Below, in pieces: positions 17,505 through 25,111 of a DNA stretch of 48,504 nt. Position numbers and translations under genes: made by a program. The DNA lies in the NCBI RefSeq assembly GCF_002760245.1, contig NZ_ASCA01000078.1:1-48504 (forward strand), written 5' to 3'. The DNA is from Streptococcus suis YS161. Its GTDB lineage: Bacteria; Bacillota; Bacilli; Lactobacillales; Streptococcaceae. Position 1 is the stretch's first letter; every line of letters begins with the position of its first letter. A model generated the notes under the pieces. It made no database searches and was not told where the DNA came from. It saw nothing but the letters and a program-made list of their open reading frames with translations.

Positions 17505-18773
17505 TTATTGATTTTCCACTATTCGCAAAAATCGTTTTAGATAGTGCGAATCTAACTCATTGTACTGACTGCCTTCTGTTGAACTTTCTTTGGGAATTTC
17601 CAGGCTCATCAACTGCCGATCAAACTCCTCTAACTCGATATAGGTATCGTCAGGGATCAAGTTCTGATTAACAGCTGGTTGCATAAACACAATCTTTTTC
17701 CCATCCAGTTGAATTCGATAGCTAAATTCCCCTTGCCTTTCAGACCTGTTCACTGTCACTAGCTTGGTCCCAAAGCCTGTCCAGACAGACTTGACATCGC
17801 TGTAAAGATATTCCTTGGACGGAGCCAGCAGATTGATGTCGATAATCTGGTCTTTGGTCACCGCTGCTGTGGTAGAAATCAGCAGAGCGGTCAATAGGAT
17901 ACAACCGCCTGCCAGACCCAAGCCGTATTTCCAAGATAACTTCACCAGCCTCGCCAGTTTTCCCAAAAGAAAAATGAGAAAAGCCATGATAAAAAATATA
18001 GCAACCTTACCCAGACCAGTCGAATACTCATAGAAGAGCCAATCGCTTGGTAGGAAAAATCTTTCGGTCAACCAGCCGACAAGGACAAAGTAGGCAAGCC
18101 CACCTACAAGGGAGATGAGACTAATCGGAATCCACCAAGCTTGACTACGGTTCTTCTGGCGGACCTTGTCCCGATGTTTCCACCAAGTCACGAGGTAGTC
18201 TCGCCAGATAAGCGTGATCCAAATGGTGGCCAGGAGCGAGAACACAGTTAATAAGAATAGATTTTCCTGCCAACCTTGTTGGATTCGGGTAAATAGCCAG
18301 AGGATGGGACCTGATAACATCAAAGTCTGCAAAAGAGTCATCCAAATACTTGGCAACAAGGCATCTTCTAAATCTTGTTTGAAGTCTTGAAATTCACCAC
18401 TTTCCACAAAGGCAATGGAGTCCTGTGCTTCTTCCAACCAATCCTCTTTCTTGCCCATTTCCTTGACCACCTGGTCCAGCAAATCAACCTTGTCTGTCAA
18501 CTCTTCTGCTTGCTGGTCGATTCCCCGCTTTTTCTCACGCAAGGCTGACTGCAAGTCCTCCTCTGGCAAGGCTAGGAGGGCCGTAATCTCTGCTAGGGAA
18601 AACTCAAGATAGCGGAGCAACTTAATCAAGCGAAGCTGTCGCACATTTTCCTCTGAATAATCACGGTAATCGTTGAGCGGATTTCTCGCCACTTCAATCA
18701 AGCCCTTTTCTTCATACAGCCGTATCGCCTTAGTTGACAAGCCTGTCAACTTCTCCACATCTTTGACCTGCAT
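17505..18773 (-). CDS. MerR-family regulator fused to a membrane domain
   Basis: This 422-residue protein is long for a MerR regulator. Residues 1-70 are a MerR winged helix: MQVKDVEKLTGLSTKAIRLY, then EEKGLIEVARNPLNDYRDYS. A coiled coil follows (about 75-120). Five or so hydrophobic segments span about 145-305, and an extracytoplasmic-type C-terminal domain of about 110 residues ends the chain. It may be a membrane-tethered one-component sensor. ATG 18773 follows GGAGG. Its promoter has MerR-type geometry. It lies just downstream of the peptide/ABC operon, but a terminator separates them. Confidence 0.85.
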   Translation of the reverse strand: MQVKDVEKLTGLSTKAIRLYEEKGLIEVARNPLNDYRDYSEENVRQLRLIKLLRYLEFSLAEITALLALPEEDLQSALREKKRGIDQQAEELTDKVDLLDQVVKEMGKKEDWLEEAQDSIAFVESGEFQDFKQDLEDALLPSIWMTLLQTLMLSGPILWLFTRIQQGWQENLFLLTVFSLLATIWITLIWRDYLVTWWKHRDKVRQKNRSQAWWIPISLISLVGGLAYFVLVGWLTERFFLPSDWLFYEYSTGLGKVAIFFIMAFLIFLLGKLARLVKLSWKYGLGLAGGCILLTALLISTTAAVTKDQIIDINLLAPSKEYLYSDVKSVWTGFGTKLVTVNRSERQGEFSYRIQLDGKKIVFMQPAVNQNLIPDDTYIELEEFDRQLMSLEIPKESSTEGSQYNELDSHYLKRFLRIVENQ

Positions 18774-18802
18774 AAGCAACCTCCATCTGTTTTGATAGTC
18801 CT

Positions 18803-18833
18803 AGCATACACTATTCCCCTAGGGATGAGTCAA
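18803..18833 (-). promoter_or_regulatory. MerR-type promoter with 19-bp spacer
   Basis: TTGACT (18828-18833) and TATGCT (18803-18808) on the minus strand are 19 bp apart. The spacer contains the dyad TCCCTAGGGGA. Long spacers with a central palindrome are the hallmark of promoters that MerR proteins untwist, so autoregulation is likely. Confidence 0.8.
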
Positions 18834-18854
18834 GGATTTTTTGATTTTTTATAC

Positions 18855-18880
18855 AAAAACAACCAACATTTGCTGGTTGT
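18855..18880 (-). terminator. Terminator of the peptide/ABC transporter operon
   Basis: ACAACCAGC pairs with GTTGGTTGT with one mismatch on the minus strand, then TTTTGTAT. It is the first convincing terminator after the five peptide genes, making the operon about 6.3 kb long. Confidence 0.8.
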
Positions 18881-18897
18881 CAAAAAACATAGCCTTT

Positions 18898-19389
18898 TTA
18901 CTCCTCAATCCGCACACGGATAAACCATTTATCAATACTCTTCTTCCCAGATTTCTGCAACCGCTCTGCAATTCCCTCCATATATTTTTCAAACCTTTCT
19001 TCCAGCTTCGAAACTTTCGAGTCCCCTCTATCATTTCCTCCCAAAGATAATGTGTAAGTTTTTTGTTTCAACCCTAACAATCTATTTTCAAAGTATTTCT
19101 GTCAATTTCCCAAGTAGAGAATCAAGGCCAAACTAATCAGGACAATCCACCCCAAGAGGTAATAGAATTCCTGATTCCAAATTTCAACATGGGGATTTTT
19201 GAAAAATTCAATATAAGCTCCTAGAAAACTATATTTCAAAATCTGCCCCACTGTCTCATTCCTTAAAGACAGGCTAGGTCCCATAGATACTGCCATTGTG
19301 ATAAGCATAGAGGTAACCTGTGACTTGGATTGAGATTGGGAAGTTGCCCCGATTAGTTCGTAAAATAGTTCAAAAAAATGGAAGTCCAT
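18898..19389 (-). pseudogene. Membrane-protein gene split by an in-frame TGA
   Basis: From ATG 19389 (after GGGGGTCG) the frame gives 95 residues: MDFHFFELFYELIGATSQSQ, a polar stretch, a hydrophobic region and a clear membrane segment (YLLGWIVLISLALILYLGN). A TGA at 19102-19104 stops it. The same frame then stays open for about 67 more codons, including SKLEERFEKYMEGIAERLQK and ending DKWFIRVRIEE at 18898, next to the operon terminator. An intact ancestor would be about 163 residues with a cytosolic amphipathic tail. The 95-residue part could still be functional. No family recognised. Confidence 0.6.
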
Positions 19390-19402
19390 CGACCCCCATT
19401 TA

Positions 19403-21115
19403 CTAACTGGCTTGCGGTAAGCCTCTTAAGAAATCTTGATACAGATGATTTCTCTCCACTAACTGCTGGTGATGACCGTAGTCAGCCACTTGTCCGTTTT
19501 TATCTAAGACCAGAATAGCATCTGCTTCACGCACCGTATGCAAACGGTGAGCAATGGTTAGCCTTGTTTTGCCAGCTGTTAATCGGTCAATCGCTTTACT
19601 AATGACGCGTTCTGTGACAGTATCTAAACTTGCTGTCGCCTCATCTAACAAATAAATCGGATGTTCTAGCAGCAAGGCTCTCGCAATGCTGAACCGTTGT
19701 TTTTGGCCTTCCGACAAACCTGTCCCATTTTCTGAAATCCGAGTATCTAAACCATCTTCCAACTCAGCTACTAAAGGAGACAATCCCAACTCCTTGAGAA
19801 TATAAGCAATACGCTCTTCTGACACAGACTCGTTCTTTCCATACAATAGATTTTCTCTAATCGTTCCATGGAAGAGCGTATTGTCTTGTGGTATAAAGGA
19901 AATCAACCTTCTCATCTCCTTGGTTGAAATATCACTTAAGCATTGTTGACCAATCCGAATCTCTCCTTGATAGTCTTGATAGTATTTCATCAGCAAAGAA
20001 AAAATCGTTGACTTTCCGGCTCCGCTTGGCCCAACAATCGCCACGTGAGCTCCTTCAGGAATTCTAACCGATACTCCATTCAAAACCGGATCTGTATGAT
20101 AGGAGAACCGAACATTTTCCAATTGGATACTAGCAGCATCAACCAACTCTGTATCTTCCTGTTCTTCCTTATTCAGTTCCAGCAATTCTACCAAACGTTT
20201 AGACACTGCATGAAACTCCGTCAGTTCATTTAGGGAAGCAGCAATATCTGTTACTGGATCAATCAATTGCATCATGTACAATACAAAGGTGGTCAAGGTA
20301 GCCATGGTCATTACTCCCTTGGTTACTTCTATCCCCGCTATAAGCAACATCAGGATAATAAATCCCGTCATCAAGCTACTAACCAAGGTATGTTGGACCG
20401 CTGACAGTCTAATCATTTTCTCAAAGGTTTGTGACAGATACTGAAAAGACTTGCCCATCTCTCGCTGTTCATGCTTTTCTCCCTGAAATGCCTTCATCAA
20501 ACGAATCGTTGTAAATTTATGACTAATTCTACTAGAAACCTGCCCTAATCCCTCTTGATAAGCAGAGTAGTAACCCTCCAACCGCTGATTCATTGGAATC
20601 ATAACCATTGACAACATAGGAAGCAAGAAGAGACTAAGACCCGTGAGCCACGGACTGATGGTCCACAGAAAATAAATTGACCCCATAACCATCAAACCAT
20701 TCATCAAGAAATTTGGAAGAATAACGGTGATGAAGTTCAGAACAACCGACATATCATTGGTCAAACGACTAGCAAGATCGCCTGATTGGTACTGATCCAA
20801 GTCCTTTACAGATGTAGTCAACAAGGATTCATAAATATATTGTTGCAACCGTTTGAGTGCATTACTACCACTACGCCCTATGAAATAATTAGATAGAGCC
20901 TGTACTGCATAGACCGATACAAAGAAAAGGATGAAACCTGCCAGCAATTCTGGCCGTGTTAATAGATTGCTCAAATAGGTTTGATCTAGCAACCTACCAA
21001 TAAACTGGGGCAGGAACAAACCCATTCCAACCCCAAGTGCACTCAGAACTATCCCAAACAAGAACATCGTTTTATTGAGCGACTTCAACAACACTCCGAC
21101 GAGTCTTTTATTCAT
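19403..21115 (-). CDS. ABC exporter, fused membrane and ATPase domains
   Basis: This 570-residue half-transporter has an ABC type-1 membrane domain (six helices, about residues 15-310) and an ATPase domain (about 330-570) with Walker A VGPSGAGKSTIF, Q-loop FIPQDNTLF, signature LSEGQKQRFSIARALLL and Walker B IYLLDEATASLD. It works as a homodimer. There is no N-terminal C39 peptidase domain, so it cannot cleave double-glycine leaders. It follows the second permease by two bases and lies in the peptide operon, where export of the peptides is an attractive but unproven role. Confidence 0.92.
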   Translation of the reverse strand: MNKRLVGVLLKSLNKTMFLFGIVLSALGVGMGLFLPQFIGRLLDQTYLSNLLTRPELLAGFILFFVSVYAVQALSNYFIGRSGSNALKRLQQYIYESLLTTSVKDLDQYQSGDLASRLTNDMSVVLNFITVILPNFLMNGLMVMGSIYFLWTISPWLTGLSLFLLPMLSMVMIPMNQRLEGYYSAYQEGLGQVSSRISHKFTTIRLMKAFQGEKHEQREMGKSFQYLSQTFEKMIRLSAVQHTLVSSLMTGFIILMLLIAGIEVTKGVMTMATLTTFVLYMMQLIDPVTDIAASLNELTEFHAVSKRLVELLELNKEEQEDTELVDAASIQLENVRFSYHTDPVLNGVSVRIPEGAHVAIVGPSGAGKSTIFSLLMKYYQDYQGEIRIGQQCLSDISTKEMRRLISFIPQDNTLFHGTIRENLLYGKNESVSEERIAYILKELGLSPLVAELEDGLDTRISENGTGLSEGQKQRFSIARALLLEHPIYLLDEATASLDTVTERVISKAIDRLTAGKTRLTIAHRLHTVREADAILVLDKNGQVADYGHHQQLVERNHLYQDFLRGLPQAS

Positions 21116-21117
21116 AA

Positions 21118-21891
21118 CTAGAACTCCAAATTCTTGAATTTTTTCGCAGCAATTTTAGTAAATACGAGTACGTAAACAAGCGTTACACCAATAGCGCCCA
21201 AGTAAGCCAGCCCCGCTCCTGTAAGACCTTCGTTGGCCAAAGCTACATAACTAGTTGGAAAAAGCATAGCGATTGGACCGCCAATAACTGCTAAAATCAT
21301 CATCGTAATCGTTACCAAAAATCCTATAATCATTGTGGTAATGTTTTTCAAATATAGGCAAAGAGCAGTTGCCAAACTAACTGAGAGAATATCTTTCAAT
21401 AGATAGGCAACAATACCAAATACATTACCCAGGCTCTCTGCTAAGCTAACATCAAAAACAGCTGGACTACCAAAAGGCAGATGGATTACCCGAACATAAT
21501 GTACAAATGCAGAGGTTACAAAGAAGAAACCATAGAAAATGACGATTGTTGCTAGTAGACCAAGATATTTAGACCAGAAAATCTGCTTCCGCCCAAGATC
21601 CCGATACAAAAACATGGTATGTTCATCTACTTCTTTCCTAAAGACAGATATAGCCAAGAAATACAGGGTCAAACTAGGAAGAATGAAACTATCTGCTGAG
21701 CTCACCATCATATTCGTAAAGGCAACAAGGCTGACTTTATAGCCCTCACCAGCATGAATCTGCATAAAATTCGACCCTTCAATAAATGAAGTGACTAGAT
21801 AGATAAAAGGAAACAAAGTGAACAGGAGATAAATCTGCGTCTCCTTTCGCTTCCAAATCGTTCTAAAGACAGCTGGAAAAATCTGTTTCAT
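21118..21891 (-). CDS. ABC-2-type permease, paralogue of the gene at 23793-24521
   Basis: A 257-residue protein with about six membrane segments. It resembles the permease at 23793-24521 across its length: both have FLY[RK]DL near residue 100, similar hydrophobic layout and a K[NK]LEF-type C-terminus (KFKNLEF, NFEKLEF). ATG 21891 follows AAAGGGTAGTGAGT; a GTG at 21897 is the alternative. It probably pairs with the paralogue around the ATPase at 21897-22769. Confidence 0.85.
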   Translation of the reverse strand: MKQIFPAVFRTIWKRKETQIYLLFTLFPFIYLVTSFIEGSNFMQIHAGEGYKVSLVAFTNMMVSSADSFILPSLTLYFLAISVFRKEVDEHTMFLYRDLGRKQIFWSKYLGLLATIVIFYGFFFVTSAFVHYVRVIHLPFGSPAVFDVSLAESLGNVFGIVAYLLKDILSVSLATALCLYLKNITTMIIGFLVTITMMILAVIGGPIAMLFPTSYVALANEGLTGAGLAYLGAIGVTLVYVLVFTKIAAKKFKNLEF

Positions 21892-21896
21892 ACTCA

Positions 21897-22769
21897 CTAC
21901 CCTTTCGTAAAGATTTCTTTCAAGTGATTCTCTTTCACTTCTAATTTCACAATCAATTCTTGACGAGCCAGCACACCAAAAATCTGATTGAGCTCACTTG
22001 TAGGTGTAGCAGTGGAAATCTCTAGCACTTCCCCCTCTAGCACCACATGGTCATTGAGCAAGTCCTTCACAGAATCTAAGTTTTTAGTCGTGTCCAACTG
22101 CACGAGCACACTTGGATGAGATTTGCCTTCAAAAGCCTCTGCCAATTCTCCCGATTCGATATAGACATAGCGGCTGCACAAGGCCTCCAACTCACCTAGT
22201 TGGTGACTCGAAATCAACATAGAAATTTGTCTCTCACTAGACCACTGCTTCAAGATATCAATCAATTTCTGAACACCAATCGGGTCCAAGCCCACAAAAG
22301 GCTCATCTAAGATCAGGAAATCGGGCTCCGCAACCAAGGCAATCGCCAAAGCAGTCCGTTGTTTCATACCAAACGAGAATCCCTTGGGTTTCCGATTGCG
22401 AGCTTCCCATAATTCTACCAATTTCAAAGTCTTCTCAATATTTGGATAGAGGTCTTTTTTCCCATGCAGGTCCAAATAAAACTTGAGGTTGTCCATAACA
22501 GTCATTTCTGGATAGAAGACTGGATCGATCATAATTCCAAAGTCTGCTAACAAATTATCCTGACTAAAAATATCCGTACCCTTATATGTAATGGTTCCCG
22601 AACTTGGTTTTAGGGACTTAGCCATTAGTTTCATGAGTGTGGATTTTCCAGCTCCGTTTTTCCCAATCAGACCAACTATCTCGCCCTTATTGATCTCCAA
22701 ACTCACATCTTTTAGTGAGTAAAATTCGTTTCCTGCAAACTGTTTTGATAAATGATTGATTTTAAGCAT
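21897..22769 (-). CDS. ABC transporter ATPase subunit
   Basis: This 290-residue ATPase has Walker A GLIGKNGAGKSTLM, signature FSFGMKQRTALAIAL, Walker B FLILDEPFVGLDP and H-loop LISSHQLGELE, then a C-terminal extension of about 80 residues as in drug/peptide-resistance ABC-2 systems. ATG 22769 follows AAAAAGGAG; the 18 codons upstream overlap the previous gene and are unlikely to be used. As the only free-standing ATPase in the operon it should serve both permeases, either for peptide export or for producer immunity. Confidence 0.93.
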   Translation of the reverse strand: MLKINHLSKQFAGNEFYSLKDVSLEINKGEIVGLIGKNGAGKSTLMKLMAKSLKPSSGTITYKGTDIFSQDNLLADFGIMIDPVFYPEMTVMDNLKFYLDLHGKKDLYPNIEKTLKLVELWEARNRKPKGFSFGMKQRTALAIALVAEPDFLILDEPFVGLDPIGVQKLIDILKQWSSERQISMLISSHQLGELEALCSRYVYIESGELAEAFEGKSHPSVLVQLDTTKNLDSVKDLLNDHVVLEGEVLEISTATPTSELNQIFGVLARQELIVKLEVKENHLKEIFTKG

Positions 22770-23190
22770 AAGTAACTCCTTTTTCTTTCTGACGACTTGC
22801 TTGTTGGATAAAGTATGTAGCAATAGCTACACCATAATACACTACAGCAATGAATAACATTTGTGATGGAACCAGTAATTCGCCGGCCAGTTCAACACTC
22901 ATGACATCATCTGAAACTGTATGCAGTTGAGCAAACTGCTCCCACTGACCATTGCTACTCGTAATGTAGGCAAAAGCAGCATAAAATATCATTGACATTG
23001 TTGGAAAAATGCCCGCTGACCATGCTTTCCAAGACTCAGTCTTTTGTAATCCCATACAGATTGAATTGACGATGGGCGGTAGCAAATAAGTCAACAACAA
23101 TAAAACAGGAACAGAGAGACTTAGCAATAGTTGCGAACTAGCAACTGTCAAACAAATATAAAATAGACTCAATAATAGAATAAATATCAT
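22762..23190 (-). CDS. Small polytopic membrane protein of the peptide operon
   Basis: Residues from ATG 23190 (MIFILLLSLFYICLTVASSQ) give about 142 residues and four hydrophobic segments, with a cytosolic SRQKEKGVTYA tail. The longer frame to 23244 starts with TTG inside the previous gene; GAGGG sits just upstream of 23190 and 23193. The stop overlaps the start of the ATPase gene, indicating coupling. I do not recognise a family. The position next to a CPBP gene and an ABC system fits an immunity or permease accessory protein. Confidence 0.7.
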   Translation of the reverse strand: MIFILLLSLFYICLTVASSQLLLSLSVPVLLLLTYLLPPIVNSICMGLQKTESWKAWSAGIFPTMSMIFYAAFAYITSSNGQWEQFAQLHTVSDDVMSVELAGELLVPSQMLFIAVVYYGVAIATYFIQQASRQKEKGVTYA

Positions 23191-23204
23191 CATGACCCTC
23201 ACAA

Positions 23205-23783
23205 TTAAAATGGAAATCTCGAAACCAACAGATTGTATAACCAATGTCCTCCGATAGCATACTGCAAACCAAAACGAGTAGCTAACAGAGAAAACAATAA
23301 ACCTAGTGGAGTTCGGATGATTAGATTATCCAGCAAGGGATAATTCATATGCAACAAAACTCCAAACAAGAGAGAAGTGACCAACATAGCTAGCCAAGTA
23401 GGATATTCACTTTTTAGAATACGATAGATAAGATAACGGAACAAGAATTCTTCACAAGTCGCAATAATAAATTGATTCACATATTCTTCACTTTGAATAA
23501 ACAAAGAATTGATGAAAAAGATAGCAATGGCAACAAGAAGAAATTCTTTCCAACTAAACTTTATATCCGCCGTTTCTTTATAGAACTGATAGCGTTTTGT
23601 AAGCCAGGATGGAAGTAGAATAAACCCTACTGGCATTCCAACCATAATAGAAAATAGATAGGCTAGCTGTAAAAATTGACTGGAGCTAAATAAAACCAAA
23701 GATGTTGCCAGAAGATAAGAAATTGATGCTAAAATAATCAAAGCAATGGATAAGGCAACCGGTCTAATATAGCGAATTACCAT
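23205..23783 (-). CDS. CPBP-family intramembrane protease, possible immunity protein
   Basis: A 192-residue polytopic protein with CPBP motifs TCEEFLFRYLIYR (EExxxR), LLFGVLLHMNYP (FxxxH) and GGHWLYNLL (HxxxN). Genes of this family recur in streptococcal and lactobacillar bacteriocin loci as immunity or processing factors. It lies 9 bp after the first permease, inside the peptide operon. The active-site glutamates and histidines are all present, so it is probably catalytic. Confidence 0.85.
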   Translation of the reverse strand: MVIRYIRPVALSIALIILASISYLLATSLVLFSSSQFLQLAYLFSIMVGMPVGFILLPSWLTKRYQFYKETADIKFSWKEFLLVAIAIFFINSLFIQSEEYVNQFIIATCEEFLFRYLIYRILKSEYPTWLAMLVTSLLFGVLLHMNYPLLDNLIIRTPLGLLFSLLATRFGLQYAIGGHWLYNLLVSRFPF

Positions 23784-23792
23784 AAAATACCT

Positions 23793-24521
23793 CTAAAACT
23801 CCAGTTTTTCAAAGTTCGAACAACCTTTAAGATAGGTAGCAACAATATAAAATGTGGTTATAGCTACTACCAAGGACCATGCAAGCAGTGGCTGATTAAG
23901 GCTCATCTGAGCATAGCCATTCGGTACGACATAACGAACTCCAATCAAAAATGGTGCAGTTGTTGTAAATAACGACCAAAAAACTCCTGCTAGAACTGCC
24001 TGTAATGATTTGGCTTTAATAGAAACCATGGCAACCAATAGAATACCGATAATATTGACGGAAATTGTTGCAAAAATAGATAGCAAAGTGGACTGCACAC
24101 TACTCCAATCATCCGATACTACTTTTCCAAAAGTATTCAAAAAGCCAAAATAAGCAATCGCACTTGTCAGCACTGTTAGAAGTACATAAGAGACATACAT
24201 CACCACTAAACTAATGATTTTTGCATTAAAAAGTCGGGTTCTATTCAAATCTTTGTATAAAAATAGAATGCCACTATCAATCTCATCCCTAAAAACTGCT
24301 GAAATAATCAAGGACAACAGTAATGTTGGTAACACTATCCCACCCTGTGTTGACAATGCTGCTCCTAGAAAATCTAAAAAATTATCCCTGTATTCAGCCT
24401 TTACGCCTACCAAAAATTTGGACAGTATCGGAACTAAGATTGGTAAAGCAGTGAAGGCATAGAACAAAGCAACATCCCTTCGATGTATCACCGACTTAAA
24501 AATTGACCGAAACATATTCAT
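23793..24521 (-). CDS. ABC-2-type permease, first transporter gene of the peptide operon
   Basis: The 242-residue product has about six hydrophobic segments (for example ALFYAFTALPILVPILSKFL and IVLPTLLLSLIISAVF) and FLYKDLNRTRLFNAK in a cytosolic loop, matching the permease at 21118-21891. AAAAGGAG precedes ATG 24521. It follows the last peptide gene by 89 bp, and that gap carries two mutually exclusive RNA hairpins. It probably forms a heterodimer with its paralogue. Confidence 0.85.
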   Translation of the reverse strand: MNMFRSIFKSVIHRRDVALFYAFTALPILVPILSKFLVGVKAEYRDNFLDFLGAALSTQGGIVLPTLLLSLIISAVFRDEIDSGILFLYKDLNRTRLFNAKIISLVVMYVSYVLLTVLTSAIAYFGFLNTFGKVVSDDWSSVQSTLLSIFATISVNIIGILLVAMVSIKAKSLQAVLAGVFWSLFTTTAPFLIGVRYVVPNGYAQMSLNQPLLAWSLVVAITTFYIVATYLKGCSNFEKLEF

Positions 24522-24535
24522 TTTATCTCCTTTTT

Positions 24536-24605
24536 ATCAATAAGATAGGCATTAACCCATAATACCCATCTTATTGATAGCTAAACAATATTAGCTATCA
24601 ATAAG
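24536..24605 (-). promoter_or_regulatory. Two overlapping, mutually exclusive RNA hairpins before the permease
   Basis: Stem A pairs 24592-24605 with 24570-24583: 14 perfect base pairs, starting 5 nt after the last peptide stop. Stem B pairs 24568-24578 with 24536-24546 (11 perfect base pairs). The segment 24570-24578 is needed by both, so only one can form at a time. Stem B ends next to the permease Shine-Dalgarno. Neither has a T-run, so this looks like an mRNA stability or translation switch rather than a terminator. Confidence 0.65.
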
Positions 24606-24610
24606 TTTCT

Positions 24611-24700
24611 TTACAAAGTGTGACGACCGCGACGATAAGTATATTTAATAATACCTAGATCAATAGTGATGCGCTGATTTTTCTTAAAGAATTTTCCCAT
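24611..24700 (-). CDS. Basic 29-residue peptide, type B copy 1
   Basis: Begins MGKFFKKNQRITIDLG and ends YTYRRGRHTL. Net charge is about +7. GAGGAGGAGA lies 5 nt before the ATG, an excellent ribosome site for so small an ORF. It has no signal peptide, membrane segment or double-glycine site. It differs from the copy at 24861-24950 at one residue (Gln 9 in place of Lys). The alternating polar/hydrophobic central pattern suggests beta strands. Function unknown; a leaderless antimicrobial or signalling peptide is possible. Confidence 0.8.
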   Translation of the reverse strand: MGKFFKKNQRITIDLGIIKYTYRRGRHTL

Positions 24701-24715
24701 TTTTATCTCCTCCTC

Positions 24716-24808
24716 TTACAAAGTAAAGCGTGGGTAACGGTAGCTGATAGTAAGGTTTCCTAGACGAATTGTTGCACGTTTACTTGATTTTTTGAATGTT
24801 TTTTTCAT
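24716..24808 (-). CDS. Basic 30-residue peptide, type A copy 1
   Basis: Begins MKKTFKKSSKRATIRLG and ends ISYRYPRFTL. It has nine Lys/Arg and no acidic residue, net about +9. AAAAGGAG precedes the ATG. It shares with type B the skeleton R-x-T-I-x-LG, YxYR/SYR, R and a C-terminal TL. Proline in the YPR segment distinguishes type A from the RRGRH of type B. It is followed after 15 bp by the type B copy at 24611-24700, so the two are made as a pair. Confidence 0.8.
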   Translation of the reverse strand: MKKTFKKSSKRATIRLGNLTISYRYPRFTL

Positions 24809-24860
24809 TTTTTACTCCTTTTACTTTAAAAATTTACAAAAATATAATTTATTACTCTGT

Positions 24861-24950
24861 TTACAAAGTATGACGACCACGACGATAAGTATATTTGATA
24901 ATACCTAGATCAATAGTGATACGTTTATTTTTCTTAAAGAATTTTCCCAT
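24861..24950 (-). CDS. Basic 29-residue peptide, type B copy 2
   Basis: Begins MGKFFKKNKRITIDLG and ends YTYRRGRHTL, one residue different from the copy at 24611-24700. GAGGAGGAA precedes the ATG. Net charge about +8. The third gene of the five in transcription order. Confidence 0.8.
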   Translation of the reverse strand: MGKFFKKNKRITIDLGIIKYTYRRGRHTL

Positions 24951-24965
24951 TTTTATTTCCTCCTC

Positions 24966-25058
24966 TTACAAAGTATATCGCGGGAAACGGTAGCTGATAG
25001 TAATGTGTCCTAGACGAATTGTTGCACGTTTGCTTGATTTTTTGAATGTTTTTTTCAT
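24966..25058 (-). CDS. Basic 30-residue peptide, type A copy 2
   Basis: Begins MKKTFKKSSKRATIRLG and ends ISYRFPRYTL. Compared with the copy at 24716-24808, it has HI for NL after the LG, and the two aromatic positions Y/F are swapped, so chemical character is kept. That pattern suggests selection on the protein. AAAGGGAG precedes the ATG. The second gene of the five. Confidence 0.8.
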   Translation of the reverse strand: MKKTFKKSSKRATIRLGHITISYRFPRYTL

Positions 25059-25111
25059 TTTCTACTCCCTTTACTTTAAAAATTTACAAAAAATATAATT
25101 TATTACCCTGT

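Larger units (their letters stand above)
24611..25111. repeat. Tandem duplication of a 250-bp two-peptide unit
   Basis: 24611-24860 and 24861-25111 are near-identical units, each holding one type B and one type A peptide gene with their ribosome sites and spacers. Differences are scattered single bases and one A insertion in the spacer. The recent duplication raised the peptide genes from three to five. Confidence 0.9.

Noticed and set aside
18849..19034. 61-codon ORF overlapping the split gene in another frame
   Set aside because: It has a plausible GGAGG, but runs through the operon terminator and its composition is less protein-like than the frame continuing from 19102.
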